Assembly (NCBI GenBank): GCA_028284775.1
Contig: JANQRB010000107.1
Location: 1-64,000, forward strand
Direction of reading: 5' to 3'
Length of the DNA: 64,000 nt
From: Candidatus Kapaibacterium sp.
GTDB taxonomy: Bacteria > Bacteroidota > Ignavibacteria > Kapaibacteriales > UBA7675
Position 1 is the stretch's first letter. Each line of letters opens with the position of its first letter. The position numbers and the translations under genes were made by a program. This document shows, piece by piece, positions 1 to 9,022 of this stretch. Below the pieces are notes generated by a model. It did no database searches, was not told where the DNA came from, and saw nothing but the letters and a program-made list of their open reading frames with translations.

Positions 1-1490
1 GTTGTTTTGACAACGGCGAAAGCTTCGAGCGGCGTTTGGTCTGGCAAACGGCCACTCCCAGCGAAACGCGGCAGTTCCCCTGCCGGACCGAGTTCGACGT
101 AGTGGCGATGTACAACCTGCGCGAAGAAGGTTTTGAGTTCATCGAGTGGCATCATCCGAATCCCAACCCTGAGAACTACGTTTGGGCGGGGCCGCCGACC
201 GAGGAGGAGTTCACTTTTACACTGGAAGAAGACACAAAGATCAGGGCTTACTTCCGCGAGAATTTCCGCCTCAGGCAGATCGGCTTCTACCGCAACAACA
301 ACCGTCAGTCGCCGGAGTGGTATTCGACGCTGGATCTGAAAAACCGGACGACGGACGATGTGGAAGTCTTCGACGACCCGGCCGACGGCTACGGCAGCAA
401 GCTGCACTTCCGTTTCAACAAACCGGTGGACGCGACTTCGCTCTGGGTGCCGCCGAGCTCCTTCGGCGAGATATTTAACAATATGTTCTGCATCGACCAG
501 AGCGAGCGGGTCGATCTCGGCCGGCAGACTGGCTATCCGGCGGATGGTCCGCACGTGACGATTGAGAACGACGGCAAGGACGTGATCCTGGAGCTCACGG
601 GCACGGGCGAGGCGACGGCCATTCCGCGTGGCGAGGAATTTGCGATCGTCGCAGGCTTCGGCATCAGGAGCAGCCTCGGCGAGCCCCTATTTAACCCGGG
701 CGCCTTTAGTGCGGAAACCGAGATTCCGGGCGTCCACGTTACGCTCAGGAGCATCAAAGTTCTGGAAGGCTCGGGCGATGGTGGTGTGGAGCTCTATGTT
801 CCATGGGCGGCCCAAGTGCGGCGCTTCCGCAGTGACCTGAGCGAAGAAGAGATTGAAAACGCGGAGACCGAAGAAGATATGGTGGAATTTACCGATTTGA
901 TCATCGAAGAGAAAGGGCAAATACCGCACTACCAGTGTTATCAATTCCAGGAAGTCAATCAAACTATTGACTACAACCAGGTGCTGCTCAATACCGGCGA
1001 GCTCAAGGCGAGCGACTTTGTGAGCGCAACATTAGAAGGCTACGATATCGACGATGACGGCGATTGTGAAGGCGGAGATCCAAACAATCCGAACCGTAAT
1101 CGTACCGAGGACTGGGAACCACTCGCGATCTCACTGGGGATTGCCACTGGTGCAATTGCTGCTTCACAAATTATTCTTGCACTCGAAATATCAGTAGAAA
1201 CGGTGCTTGCAGAAATCCTAGTACTTCTCGGTGGTATAGCGTTCGTAGTCGGGATGGCAATACTTGGTGCGATCATCTTTCATAGTTTATTCAAAGCTGT
1301 AGGGGAGTTGTTTTCGTCTGCTCGAGATCTCATCAGCTCTTCAGCTATTTGGAGCTACCCATGGCGAGGCAGGTGGTTCGGCGCGCACCCAAGCGCCAGG
1401 TCCGGCGACCCCAGGAGTGTCGGCAAGCTGCGCTACTGGCTGGAGTTCCGTCTGAAAAAGACCGATAGCCCGACCAGCGAATTCTACTGA
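1..1490 (+). CDS. Secreted InlB-repeat-like protein with C-terminal membrane segments (5' partial)
   Basis: The reading frame is open to the left edge of the window (first full codon at base 3), so the N-terminus is missing; 495 residues are visible. The first ~85 residues look like a divergent InlB B-repeat/Flg_new_2 module (GFEFIEW followed by a FTLEEDTKIRAYF strand). Next comes an Ig-like stretch containing FNKPVD, as in SbsA-type Ig domains. An acidic DDDGD segment near base 1055 precedes two strongly hydrophobic helices (about 1126-1200 and 1205-1300) and a basic tail. The hydrophobic region is more AT-rich than the rest of the gene. No T9SS sorting tail is visible, which sets it apart from its neighbours. 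Likely an exported or membrane-anchored surface protein; the exact role is unknown. A strong terminator follows. Confidence 0.6.
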   Translation, partial: CFDNGESFERRLVWQTATPSETRQFPCRTEFDVVAMYNLREEGFEFIEWHHPNPNPENYVWAGPPTEEEFTFTLEEDTKIRAYFRENFRLRQIGFYRNNNRQSPEWYSTLDLKNRTTDDVEVFDDPADGYGSKLHFRFNKPVDATSLWVPPSSFGEIFNNMFCIDQSERVDLGRQTGYPADGPHVTIENDGKDVILELTGTGEATAIPRGEEFAIVAGFGIRSSLGEPLFNPGAFSAETEIPGVHVTLRSIKVLEGSGDGGVELYVPWAAQVRRFRSDLSEEEIENAETEEDMVEFTDLIIEEKGQIPHYQCYQFQEVNQTIDYNQVLLNTGELKASDFVSATLEGYDIDDDGDCEGGDPNNPNRNRTEDWEPLAISLGIATGAIAASQIILALEISVETVLAEILVLLGGIAFVVGMAILGAIIFHSLFKAVGELFSSARDLISSSAIWSYPWRGRWFGAHPSARSGDPRSVGKLRYWLEFRLKKTDSPTSEFY

Positions 1491-1523
1491 TTTGCCATAC
1501 CTGCTTCGGCGGGAATGACAACC

Positions 1524-1570
1524 AAAGCGTAAACACCGGATTTAGCCTTGCCGGTGTTTGCGCTTTTCTT
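1524..1570 (+). terminator. Intrinsic terminator after the InlB-repeat-like gene
   Basis: Arms at 1524-1539 and 1551-1566 form a near-perfect stem (AAAGCG..AAACACCGG with CCGGTGTTTGCGCTTT) around an 11-nt loop, and the run TTTTCTTTT follows. It lies 34 bp after the stop codon. Confidence 0.85.
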
Positions 1571-1732
1571 TTGATCTGAAGAGCGAGAAAGATTAGTGCT
1601 ATTTCAAAGTAACTGTAGAGATGCTTTCCGAGCCCAGTATACACTCCGCCGCCGCCGCTTGACATTGGCCGATAATTGTCTTTTGTTAGCAGCTTCCCGC
1701 TCCTGTCCGATACCTATCCACCGGAGGCTCTT

Positions 1733-4700
1733 ATGCTGCGCAGGTCAATACTTGGTCCAGGTTCATTGTTATCCTTTTGTTCCATCGTTTCGCTTTGTCT
1801 GCAGCTGTCAGCGGCTGCTGTGCAAGCCACTGACATGCAGTTTGACGGTATCGACGCACCCGTAGACATTGTGGCGAACAATCAGCCCGTCACCGTCAGT
1901 TTCAGGGTCAGCAATGTCGGCCCGCAGACGGCCAATACGATTCAATGCAATGTCGAGATCATCAACCTGGATCTCGATCAGCCGATGTATAACGCTGTTG
2001 TAGAGGCGGCGAATATCGATCCGGCGATGCAGCTCAGCTTGAACGCGTCCACGCCTTTTATTCCGGACCTAGCGGGCAACTACCTCATTCAGGTCGACAT
2101 CCAGTTTGCAGACGAGATCAATCCTGCGAACAACTTAGGCTTTTCGGAGTTCGTGGTGCAGGATCAAATGTTGACCCTGGCCGAAGCGATCGCCATCCTC
2201 GACGAAGAAGTCGTCACCGGGCATCCGCTGATCGATGAGATTGATGTCTGGCATATTCGTCCGCCCGCTGCAATGTCGGATTCGCTGATTGCCCCCGGCA
2301 CGGCGATCGAGCCGCTCGACGGCGCATTCACCCTGCGGTATGAATATCCGGTCTACCTCTTCTTTATCGATGAGCAGCCCGATCAGTTCTTTGCGCATGC
2401 CTGCCAGTTCGTGACGGTCTCGGCGGTCGACGGCAATCTGGAAGCTCATCAGGCCGAGACATGGCCTTTTATCGCCGATGAATCGGCAGTGTTCGGCGAT
2501 ATCTGCAATAAGAACAATCCCAATCGGCTGCGTGGTAGGGCTGTCAATTGTGCAACGAAGGAAAATCCTTACCAGGCCAAGACGACAGGCAACAAAACCG
2601 ACTGGGCCCTGGTTGTTGTGGGCCGTCTGCGGCTCGACGCCGAGAAAAAAGCGGTCGACAAGGACATCTGCAAATACAAGGAGCGTATCAACGGCGGCAG
2701 CCTTGGGCCCGGCATCACCGGCGACAATATCAATGTGCAAAGCGGTACGAACGGTACGGGCCTGACCGTCAAGGAATTCTGCGATGCGCTCGCCTCCTAC
2801 AAAGGCAAGAAGTGCCGCAAGTTTCATTTGAAGTACATAGGTCACGGCCTCAAATCCGGCCTGATATTCAAAAGCGCCGACGGTAAAGGCCGTCAGGTGC
2901 TGTCACATAAGGAGATCGCCTGCAAGCTGAAGGAGGCGGGTATCGGCGAAGCGGTTATCGAAGTCACGGCCTGCCATAGCGGCGCGATCATCAAGCAGTT
3001 GGAAAAGAAAAAAATCAAAGGCATCGTTATCACAAGCTCGAATTCCGCCAACACCACGCCGGTTGGCGACGGCAACGGTACCTTCTGGGAAGAGGCCCTG
3101 CTGCAATGTTCGAAAAGCGAGCTGGCCGATCTGAACCGCGACAGTACGGTGGACCACTGCGAATTGATCGCCTGGGTTCTGACGCAGAACGCCAAGGCGT
3201 CCAAACCCAAACCGCAGCTCAAAAAAATGAACGACAGCGTGCGCTCCGTCAGAATTCGCGTGGATCGCATCGGCAGGCGCTACACCATCCCGACCAATGC
3301 CGGCGGCCTCTGGGTCTATGCCCAGCGGATCTGCCTGCGCAGCAAAGTGAAGGGCTCCGACGGCAAACGTCGCACGATAACGAGCTACCGGGCGGCGGTC
3401 TATATCGAAAATCCGGGCAAGCGGCGGCGCACGGCGAATACCAGTTTCCGGATCACGGCGCGCTGTAAAGGCGGCACGCGCGTCCTCGTGGAGCGTATTC
3501 GTCCCAATCTGGGTCCCGGCGAAAAAGTTTGTATCACCGAAATGCCCGCGGACTGCAGAAGTATCCGCGTGCGGCGTCTGCGCAATCCGGCGGGCAAACG
3601 CGAACGCGGGCCGGACGTCATCCAGGCCGATCCGGAAGACCAGGGCGTTGAGGAGCGCATCACTTATGCCGCCGTTCAGCAGGCGGGCGAAGTCTTTTTA
3701 CACCGCCACATTTTTGTGAGCAGCAGTGCCACGCTGCGTTACGAAACGATGACCGATGGCCCGGCGGCATGGGAGCTGCGCAGTGATCCGGCGTCCTTCG
3801 CCGTACCGGCCAACGACAGCGCCGATATTTTTATCAGCGGCGCGATTCCGGCGTCAGCGGAGGAAGGCGGCCTCGTCGAAACGATGATTATCGATCCGGC
3901 GGCGCAGGATACCACGATCCTCGAATACCGGATTCTCCTGCCCGACAGCCTGCCGTCCGCCGACGAAGCGTTCGATCCGAAGAATTATCGCCTGATCGAA
4001 GGGAGGGGCGACTGGCGTATCGACAAGGCCCTACCGCTCATCAGCAATTCATTCATCGCCGTCCGGGACAGCTTGAGGATCGAGGCCGTCGCCGGCGGCG
4101 CGCTGGACCTGCGGCAGACGGCCATCAACGCCGACAGCGGACAGAGCCTTGCCATGCATATTAGTGGCGGCGTTCAGCGCCTGCATGACCTTGCGCTGCG
4201 CGGCCTGAGCTCGCCGCTGCGGATCGACGGCGCTGATACCCTGGAGCTGCGCAATCTGCTGATCGGCAACAGCACAGGCGACGCTCTGCACCTGGGCGGC
4301 GACTTCGCCGCGCGGCCGCAGCTTGATTTTATTGAAATTTCGGCCGGCGGCGGCAATGGGCTGGTGATCGACGATTACGGGCCTTTCGACACGTTGCTGA
4401 TTCGCGGTCTGCAGATCAGTCTGGTGGATTCGAGCGATATCGTGCTGCATGGCAACGGTCATCTGAAATGTATCGATTGTAGTTATGACGACAGCCGGGC
4501 CTGGGGCGACGCGGACGCCACGATCCGACGCTACGCGACCCTGAGCGTCGCTGTTGTCGACACCACGGATCAGGGTGTCGCCGACGCCGAAATCACGGTC
4601 GTCAACGGTTTGGGACAGGAGGTCTTCAGCGGACGGACCGATGAGCAGGGCTTTGTCGTCGACCAGTTGTTGCTGCTCAGCAGCACTGTCGGCCGCGACG

Positions 4701-5116
4701 TCGAGCGCTTTGGCGAATTCATCGTCACCATGCGCCTCGGCCGCGACATTCAGATCGATACGATCGCGCCCGAAGCCTATCGTCAAATCGTCTTCGTTAC
4801 GAAAGGGCGGGCAACGAGTATCAGCGAAAAGGAAGCCGAAACCGGCCTTGCGCCGCGCATCCTCGCTTTGTATCCACAGCCCCTGCAGTCAGGCAACAGC
4901 CTGTCCTGGCAAGTGGAGTCGCCGCGCATCGCCGAGCTTGCGGCAACGGTCTACACGCTATTGGGTGAGAGAGTGGCGCGTTCATCACAAGCGCTGCATG
5001 TCTCGGGCGTATCGACCATGAGCATGCCGCTGCCGGTGCTGCCGTCCGGCATCTATCTGCTGGAACTGAGCGGCGCCGACGGCTCCATCCTTCGGCAATC
5101 ATTTGTCGTCAGATAA
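1733..5116 (+). CDS. T9SS-exported caspase-fold (clan CD peptidase-like) protein with CARDB and beta-helix regions
   Basis: The start is the ATG at 1733, seven bases after GGAGG (1722-1726); it gives 1127 residues beginning with a Sec signal peptide. A CARDB-like Ig domain spans about residues 30-150. A caspase/C13-like fold spans about 285-480: a hydrophobic strand ending in Y-I-G-H-G (His371) and another ending in V-T-A-C-H-S-G (Cys414), the His/Cys dyad pattern of clan CD peptidases. About residues 740-920 are leucine/isoleucine-rich short strands resembling a right-handed parallel beta-helix, followed by a CarboxypepD_reg-like domain (GVADAEITV). The last ~80 residues are a T9SS sorting domain ending LPSGIYLLEL..QSFVVR. 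Likely secreted or cell-surface anchored. Proteolytic activity is inferred from the dyad only; the substrate is unknown. A hairpin follows the stop. Confidence 0.78.
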   Translation: MLRRSILGPGSLLSFCSIVSLCLQLSAAAVQATDMQFDGIDAPVDIVANNQPVTVSFRVSNVGPQTANTIQCNVEIINLDLDQPMYNAVVEAANIDPAMQLSLNASTPFIPDLAGNYLIQVDIQFADEINPANNLGFSEFVVQDQMLTLAEAIAILDEEVVTGHPLIDEIDVWHIRPPAAMSDSLIAPGTAIEPLDGAFTLRYEYPVYLFFIDEQPDQFFAHACQFVTVSAVDGNLEAHQAETWPFIADESAVFGDICNKNNPNRLRGRAVNCATKENPYQAKTTGNKTDWALVVVGRLRLDAEKKAVDKDICKYKERINGGSLGPGITGDNINVQSGTNGTGLTVKEFCDALASYKGKKCRKFHLKYIGHGLKSGLIFKSADGKGRQVLSHKEIACKLKEAGIGEAVIEVTACHSGAIIKQLEKKKIKGIVITSSNSANTTPVGDGNGTFWEEALLQCSKSELADLNRDSTVDHCELIAWVLTQNAKASKPKPQLKKMNDSVRSVRIRVDRIGRRYTIPTNAGGLWVYAQRICLRSKVKGSDGKRRTITSYRAAVYIENPGKRRRTANTSFRITARCKGGTRVLVERIRPNLGPGEKVCITEMPADCRSIRVRRLRNPAGKRERGPDVIQADPEDQGVEERITYAAVQQAGEVFLHRHIFVSSSATLRYETMTDGPAAWELRSDPASFAVPANDSADIFISGAIPASAEEGGLVETMIIDPAAQDTTILEYRILLPDSLPSADEAFDPKNYRLIEGRGDWRIDKALPLISNSFIAVRDSLRIEAVAGGALDLRQTAINADSGQSLAMHISGGVQRLHDLALRGLSSPLRIDGADTLELRNLLIGNSTGDALHLGGDFAARPQLDFIEISAGGGNGLVIDDYGPFDTLLIRGLQISLVDSSDIVLHGNGHLKCIDCSYDDSRAWGDADATIRRYATLSVAVVDTTDQGVADAEITVVNGLGQEVFSGRTDEQGFVVDQLLLLSSTVGRDVERFGEFIVTMRLGRDIQIDTIAPEAYRQIVFVTKGRATSISEKEAETGLAPRILALYPQPLQSGNSLSWQVESPRIAELAATVYTLLGERVARSSQALHVSGVSTMSMPLPVLPSGIYLLELSGADGSILRQSFVVR

Positions 5117-5132
5117 CAAATTGTGGCAAAGA

Positions 5133-5164
5133 GGATCACGGCGGTGGCCTAAGCGCCGTGATCC
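5133..5164 (+). terminator. Strong hairpin after the caspase-fold gene
   Basis: Perfect 11-bp arms GGATCACGGCG (5133-5143) and CGCCGTGATCC (5154-5164) with a 10-nt loop, 17 bp after the stop. There is only a weak T-rich tail (TTGCCCTTC), so it may terminate poorly or act as a 3'-end stabiliser. Confidence 0.6.
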
Positions 5165-5221
5165 TTGCCCTTCACCCTGCTTCATCCGCGCGAGAAACCT
5201 GTGCCATGTGCTGAAATTTTA

Positions 5222-5229
5222 TAAGTTCG
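5222..5229 (+). promoter_or_regulatory. Possible -7 element (TAAGTTCG) for the PNGase F-like gene
   Basis: The octamer matches the Bacteroidota -7 consensus TAnnTTTG except C for T at position 7. It lies about 60 bp upstream of the GTG start at 5290. No convincing -33 TTTG is present at 17-23 bp, so the call is weak. Confidence 0.25.
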
Positions 5230-5289
5230 TAGCGGGGCTACAATGGGGACCGTCATCGTATCAATTCACTTCTCAATGGAGTCAGTTTC

Positions 5290-8200
5290 GTGAAATCACT
5301 ACTATGCTGCCTACTCTGCGCGGCCTTCCTTGCAACCAGCGCCCTCGACCTCAGCGGCCAGAGCGAAACCATCGTGCAAACCCTGACCTTTAACGACATC
5401 ACGAAGCGCCGCGGCGAGTTTATCTTCCCTGAGGAGGGCAAATCCTGGCGCAAAGTCCTGATGTACTATACCCTGAAATGCGATGCGCGCACGACGGCGG
5501 ATCGCTTTGCCTGCGGCGAATGGGATGCCTTGAGTCCGATATTCATCTGGGATCACAGCGGCGAAAGAGACTCCACCTATCGCTCGCACCCCAGCTTCCG
5601 GGTGGGCGGGCAGGCGCCGGAGCGTCTCGACGTCACGGAATCGCCGGTTTGGGACGAGTATCAGTCCTGGCAATACCACCGGGTCATCACCGAAGAGCTG
5701 AATCTCAGGACGGCCGCAATCGGCGAGGGCGCGGAACACCTGGCGTCGCCCTTCAGCAGCGCGGAGCTTACGGGCAGGGCGCAATTTCTCTGGCGCGCTT
5801 CCGAGCTGGAGGCAGCCGGTCTGGAGGCCGGAAATATCAGCGGTCTGCGACTTAATATCGCGGAGGTCGGCTCGGAGATCCGCTACCTGCGGATTGCCCT
5901 GAAACACAGCACGCGCGAAGAAATGGCCAGCGCGACCTTTGAGAGCGGCCTGACACGTGTCTACGACCACCACACGAGCTTTGACGGCGGCGGCTGGCAC
6001 GACATCCAGTTTGTGCGGGACTTCACCTGGAATGGTACGGATAATATTATCGTCGAATTCAGCTTCGCCAACAATGAGCAGGGCAAGAACAACGAAGTGC
6101 TGGCGACGTCGACGGAGTGGGCCTCGGGTGTCTCCGTCAGCGCCGACGAATATGCGATGGAATTTTCCGGTGGACGCCAGCTGGTCGATCTGGGCCCCGG
6201 TCCGCAGGTGGCCGGCGACAGTCCGCGAACCATCGAAGCATGGGCCTTGACACGCAGCTTCAACGATGCCGGTATTTTCGAGGCGGGCGGCCATTGGGCA
6301 ACCGGCTCGGACTTCTCGCTGCGTACCAGCAGGACTGACAACCAGTGGCGCGTGCAGTTGTGGGGTGAACCCGATTACGATGTTACGCTCCCCGGCAGCC
6401 TGGGAAGCTGGCACCATTACGCTCTGGTATTCGACGGCGCCGGCACGGCCATCTATTATGACGGACAGCTTATTCGTCGCAGCCTCACAACGCTTGAAAC
6501 ACCGGAAGCGAGTGTTATTGTCGGCCGCTGGTTAAACAGTTATTTCGACGGCCTCGTCGATGAAGTTCGCATCTGGGACAAGGCGCTGGATGCGGCCCTG
6601 ATCGACGAATGGAAAGATAAGTCGCCGGATGCCTCGCATCCCGACTATGCCAACCTGATCGGCTACTACGATTTCAATGCAAGCGAGGGTTTCCACACTC
6701 CCGACCGCTCGCCGGCCGCGCAAGGTCCCGGCTTTATTGATGGCGCAGGGCTGCGGCGCGTCGACCCGGCCGATCTGCGGCTTAACATTCAGTCCCTCGG
6801 CATGCGCCCAAACATCGTATTCGAGCAGGGCGAGTATGTGTCGCATCTCGACAGCACGCTGATCACCGAGCGCATCACGCGCCGCCCCATGACGGTGCTG
6901 TTTTACGACAATCCGGCCGATGGGCGGCAGGTGCCCGACGACGCAGTCAACCATCCGACGATCCCGACGGATACCACGCTCTACTGGGAGGCCGAAACCT
7001 GGCGCTATCTCTATGACAGCGAGGGCAACAAAGCCGACTCCACCTGGGTCGTCGCCGATGCCGGCTTCGATCAGGAGTTGCGCGAGTGGTACAGCCCGGT
7101 CGTCCGGTATGAGATCGGCCGATACATCACGCCCTACGGCATTAACCTCGATCTGGGACCGGAAGGCTTTACCTGGATCTATGATGTGACGGACTATGCG
7201 CACCTGCTGCACGGCCTCGTTGATCTTCAGGCCGGCGATCAGCGCGAGCTGATCGATCTGAAGTTCGTGATGACCGAAGGCACGCCGCCCGCCAAAGTAG
7301 CGGCGATCACGAAAGTATGGGGCGAACAGCGTTCGTTCCGCTACGAGCGCCTGGATAAAGATCTCGAAATGTCCGACACGGCAATCAATGTCGCAGAGGG
7401 CGCGCGCGAGTTTAAGCTCAAAATGCGTTTAACCGGCCATGGTCATCACAGCAATAGCGGTCAGTACCCGCATTGCTGCGAATGGAAAGACAATACACAC
7501 TATCTGTTTGTTAACGGTGAAGAAGCGGCGGAATGGCATATCTGGCAGACGCGTGACTGCGCCATGAATCCGCTCTTTCCCCAGGGCGGCACCTGGCCCG
7601 GCGCCCGCGAAGGCTGGTGCCCCGGCGACGTTGTTAAGGACAGCGAATTTAACATAACGCGCTTTGTCAGCGGCGAGACGATTAACTTCGACTACGCCAT
7701 TACGCCGGTGCCTTTAACCAATCAGGACATGGGGAGAGGCGACTACATCATAGCCACGCACCTGATGCAATACGAGCAGCCGTCCTTCAGCCTGGACGCC
7801 GAGGTTTACGACGTCGTAACGCCCAATGACTGGGAGTACTATGGCCGTTACAATCCCCTCTGCGGCTCACCGCGGATCGTTATTCGCAATAACGGCTCGG
7901 AGACCCTGACGAGCCTCAAAATCCGTTACAGGGTTGAAGGCGGGCGCAGTGAAGAATTCCGCTGGACGGGCAGCCTCCGCTTTCTGGAGCGCGAAGAGGT
8001 GACGCTGCCCATCGAAAACAGTCTTTTCTTTGACGGCAACGGCTCGAATACTTTTATTGCCACGGTATCCGAACCCAACGGTCAGGCCGATCAATACGCC
8101 GACAACGACCGCGCCACGACGACCTTCGAGCTGCCGGACATTTACGACGGCCGAATCGTCATTCAACTGCGGACCAACGCCCGGGCCTCCGATAACAGTT

Positions 8201-8736
8201 ATGAAGTGCGCAATGCCGGCGGCGACGTGGTTCACAGCCGCGCCAACCTGCGCATTAACACCCAATATTCGGATACGCTCGACCTGCCGAACGGCTGTTA
8301 CACGCTCGACCTGGTTGACAGCAACAATGACGGCCTCTCCTATTGGGCCTTTCAGGCGCAGGGCAATGGCTCGCTGCGTATCCTTCGGCCCGACGGCAGT
8401 ACCCTGCGTTCTTTCGAGAGCGAATTCGGCCATCGCATTATTCACGCCTTTTCGATCGGTCCGATTGTTAACGTCGCTGAATCGGAAGCGCCGGCCGGCT
8501 TCGACATTTACCCCAACCCGGCAACATCCAAAACCCTGCTGCAATTGCGGGATTTGCATGGGACCTTTCAGATTCACATCGACAACCTGCTCGGCCAAAG
8601 CGTCTATCGCAACCGGATTGTCGTCAACGGCCGCAACTCGATGTCGATCGGACTGGATGCTCTGCCCCCCGGCACCTATCTCGTCCGCTGCTTTAATGAA
8701 AAGCAGTCCTTCACGCGCAAGCTGTTTGTTGAATAA
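5290..8736 (+). CDS. PNGase F-like (peptide-N-glycosidase) T9SS protein with inserted LamG domain
   Basis: Starts at GTG 5290 with GGAG at 5278-5281; 1148 residues with a Sec signal peptide ending around LDLSGQ. Residues ~28-275 resemble the N-terminal jelly roll of the PNGase F family (YYTLKCD..CGEWD). Residues ~288-460 form a LamG/concanavalin-like domain (TIEAWALTRSF, WHHYALVFDG, GLVDEVRIWDKAL). Residues ~600-860 contain the conserved second PNGase F-like half: YGINLDLGPEGFTWIYDVTDY, HCCEWKDNTHY, QGGTWPGAREGWCPGD and NDWEYYGRYNPLCG. The tail from ~1068 (FDIYPNPATS) to LFVE is a T9SS sorting domain. PNGase F-type enzymes cleave N-glycans from Asn; I could not map the catalytic acid residues with confidence, so this may be a binding or structural homologue. 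Predicted extracellular. Confidence 0.82.
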   Translation: MKSLLCCLLCAAFLATSALDLSGQSETIVQTLTFNDITKRRGEFIFPEEGKSWRKVLMYYTLKCDARTTADRFACGEWDALSPIFIWDHSGERDSTYRSHPSFRVGGQAPERLDVTESPVWDEYQSWQYHRVITEELNLRTAAIGEGAEHLASPFSSAELTGRAQFLWRASELEAAGLEAGNISGLRLNIAEVGSEIRYLRIALKHSTREEMASATFESGLTRVYDHHTSFDGGGWHDIQFVRDFTWNGTDNIIVEFSFANNEQGKNNEVLATSTEWASGVSVSADEYAMEFSGGRQLVDLGPGPQVAGDSPRTIEAWALTRSFNDAGIFEAGGHWATGSDFSLRTSRTDNQWRVQLWGEPDYDVTLPGSLGSWHHYALVFDGAGTAIYYDGQLIRRSLTTLETPEASVIVGRWLNSYFDGLVDEVRIWDKALDAALIDEWKDKSPDASHPDYANLIGYYDFNASEGFHTPDRSPAAQGPGFIDGAGLRRVDPADLRLNIQSLGMRPNIVFEQGEYVSHLDSTLITERITRRPMTVLFYDNPADGRQVPDDAVNHPTIPTDTTLYWEAETWRYLYDSEGNKADSTWVVADAGFDQELREWYSPVVRYEIGRYITPYGINLDLGPEGFTWIYDVTDYAHLLHGLVDLQAGDQRELIDLKFVMTEGTPPAKVAAITKVWGEQRSFRYERLDKDLEMSDTAINVAEGAREFKLKMRLTGHGHHSNSGQYPHCCEWKDNTHYLFVNGEEAAEWHIWQTRDCAMNPLFPQGGTWPGAREGWCPGDVVKDSEFNITRFVSGETINFDYAITPVPLTNQDMGRGDYIIATHLMQYEQPSFSLDAEVYDVVTPNDWEYYGRYNPLCGSPRIVIRNNGSETLTSLKIRYRVEGGRSEEFRWTGSLRFLEREEVTLPIENSLFFDGNGSNTFIATVSEPNGQADQYADNDRATTTFELPDIYDGRIVIQLRTNARASDNSYEVRNAGGDVVHSRANLRINTQYSDTLDLPNGCYTLDLVDSNNDGLSYWAFQAQGNGSLRILRPDGSTLRSFESEFGHRIIHAFSIGPIVNVAESEAPAGFDIYPNPATSKTLLQLRDLHGTFQIHIDNLLGQSVYRNRIVVNGRNSMSIGLDALPPGTYLVRCFNEKQSFTRKLFVE

Positions 8737-9022
8737 TAGTTTCCCATCATCCTTCGCTGCGCCTTCCGCGACGATATGCGGGATATAAGTCTTTCCGGCC
8801 ATCGCAGGAGAGGCGCACAGCGTTGCCAGGAATCCCGGGAATCCTCAGGCTCCAGCAGCGCCGGAGAGCCAGGAGACGATTCTCTCGGTGACCTTATCCC
8901 CGTGATTGTGTTACACAGCATGCATCGATGGCAGGTCCGCAGGCGCTCGTCGTGCGCTGCTCCCGGCCGGGCTGGTTATCGGTATGCATTGTCTCAATCG
9001 CTGCGGAACAGGGGTCGTCGTT

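Noticed and set aside
5311..6417. 368-residue antisense frame over the PNGase-like gene
   Set aside because: No ribosome binding site and no recognisable motifs; composition mirrors the sense gene.
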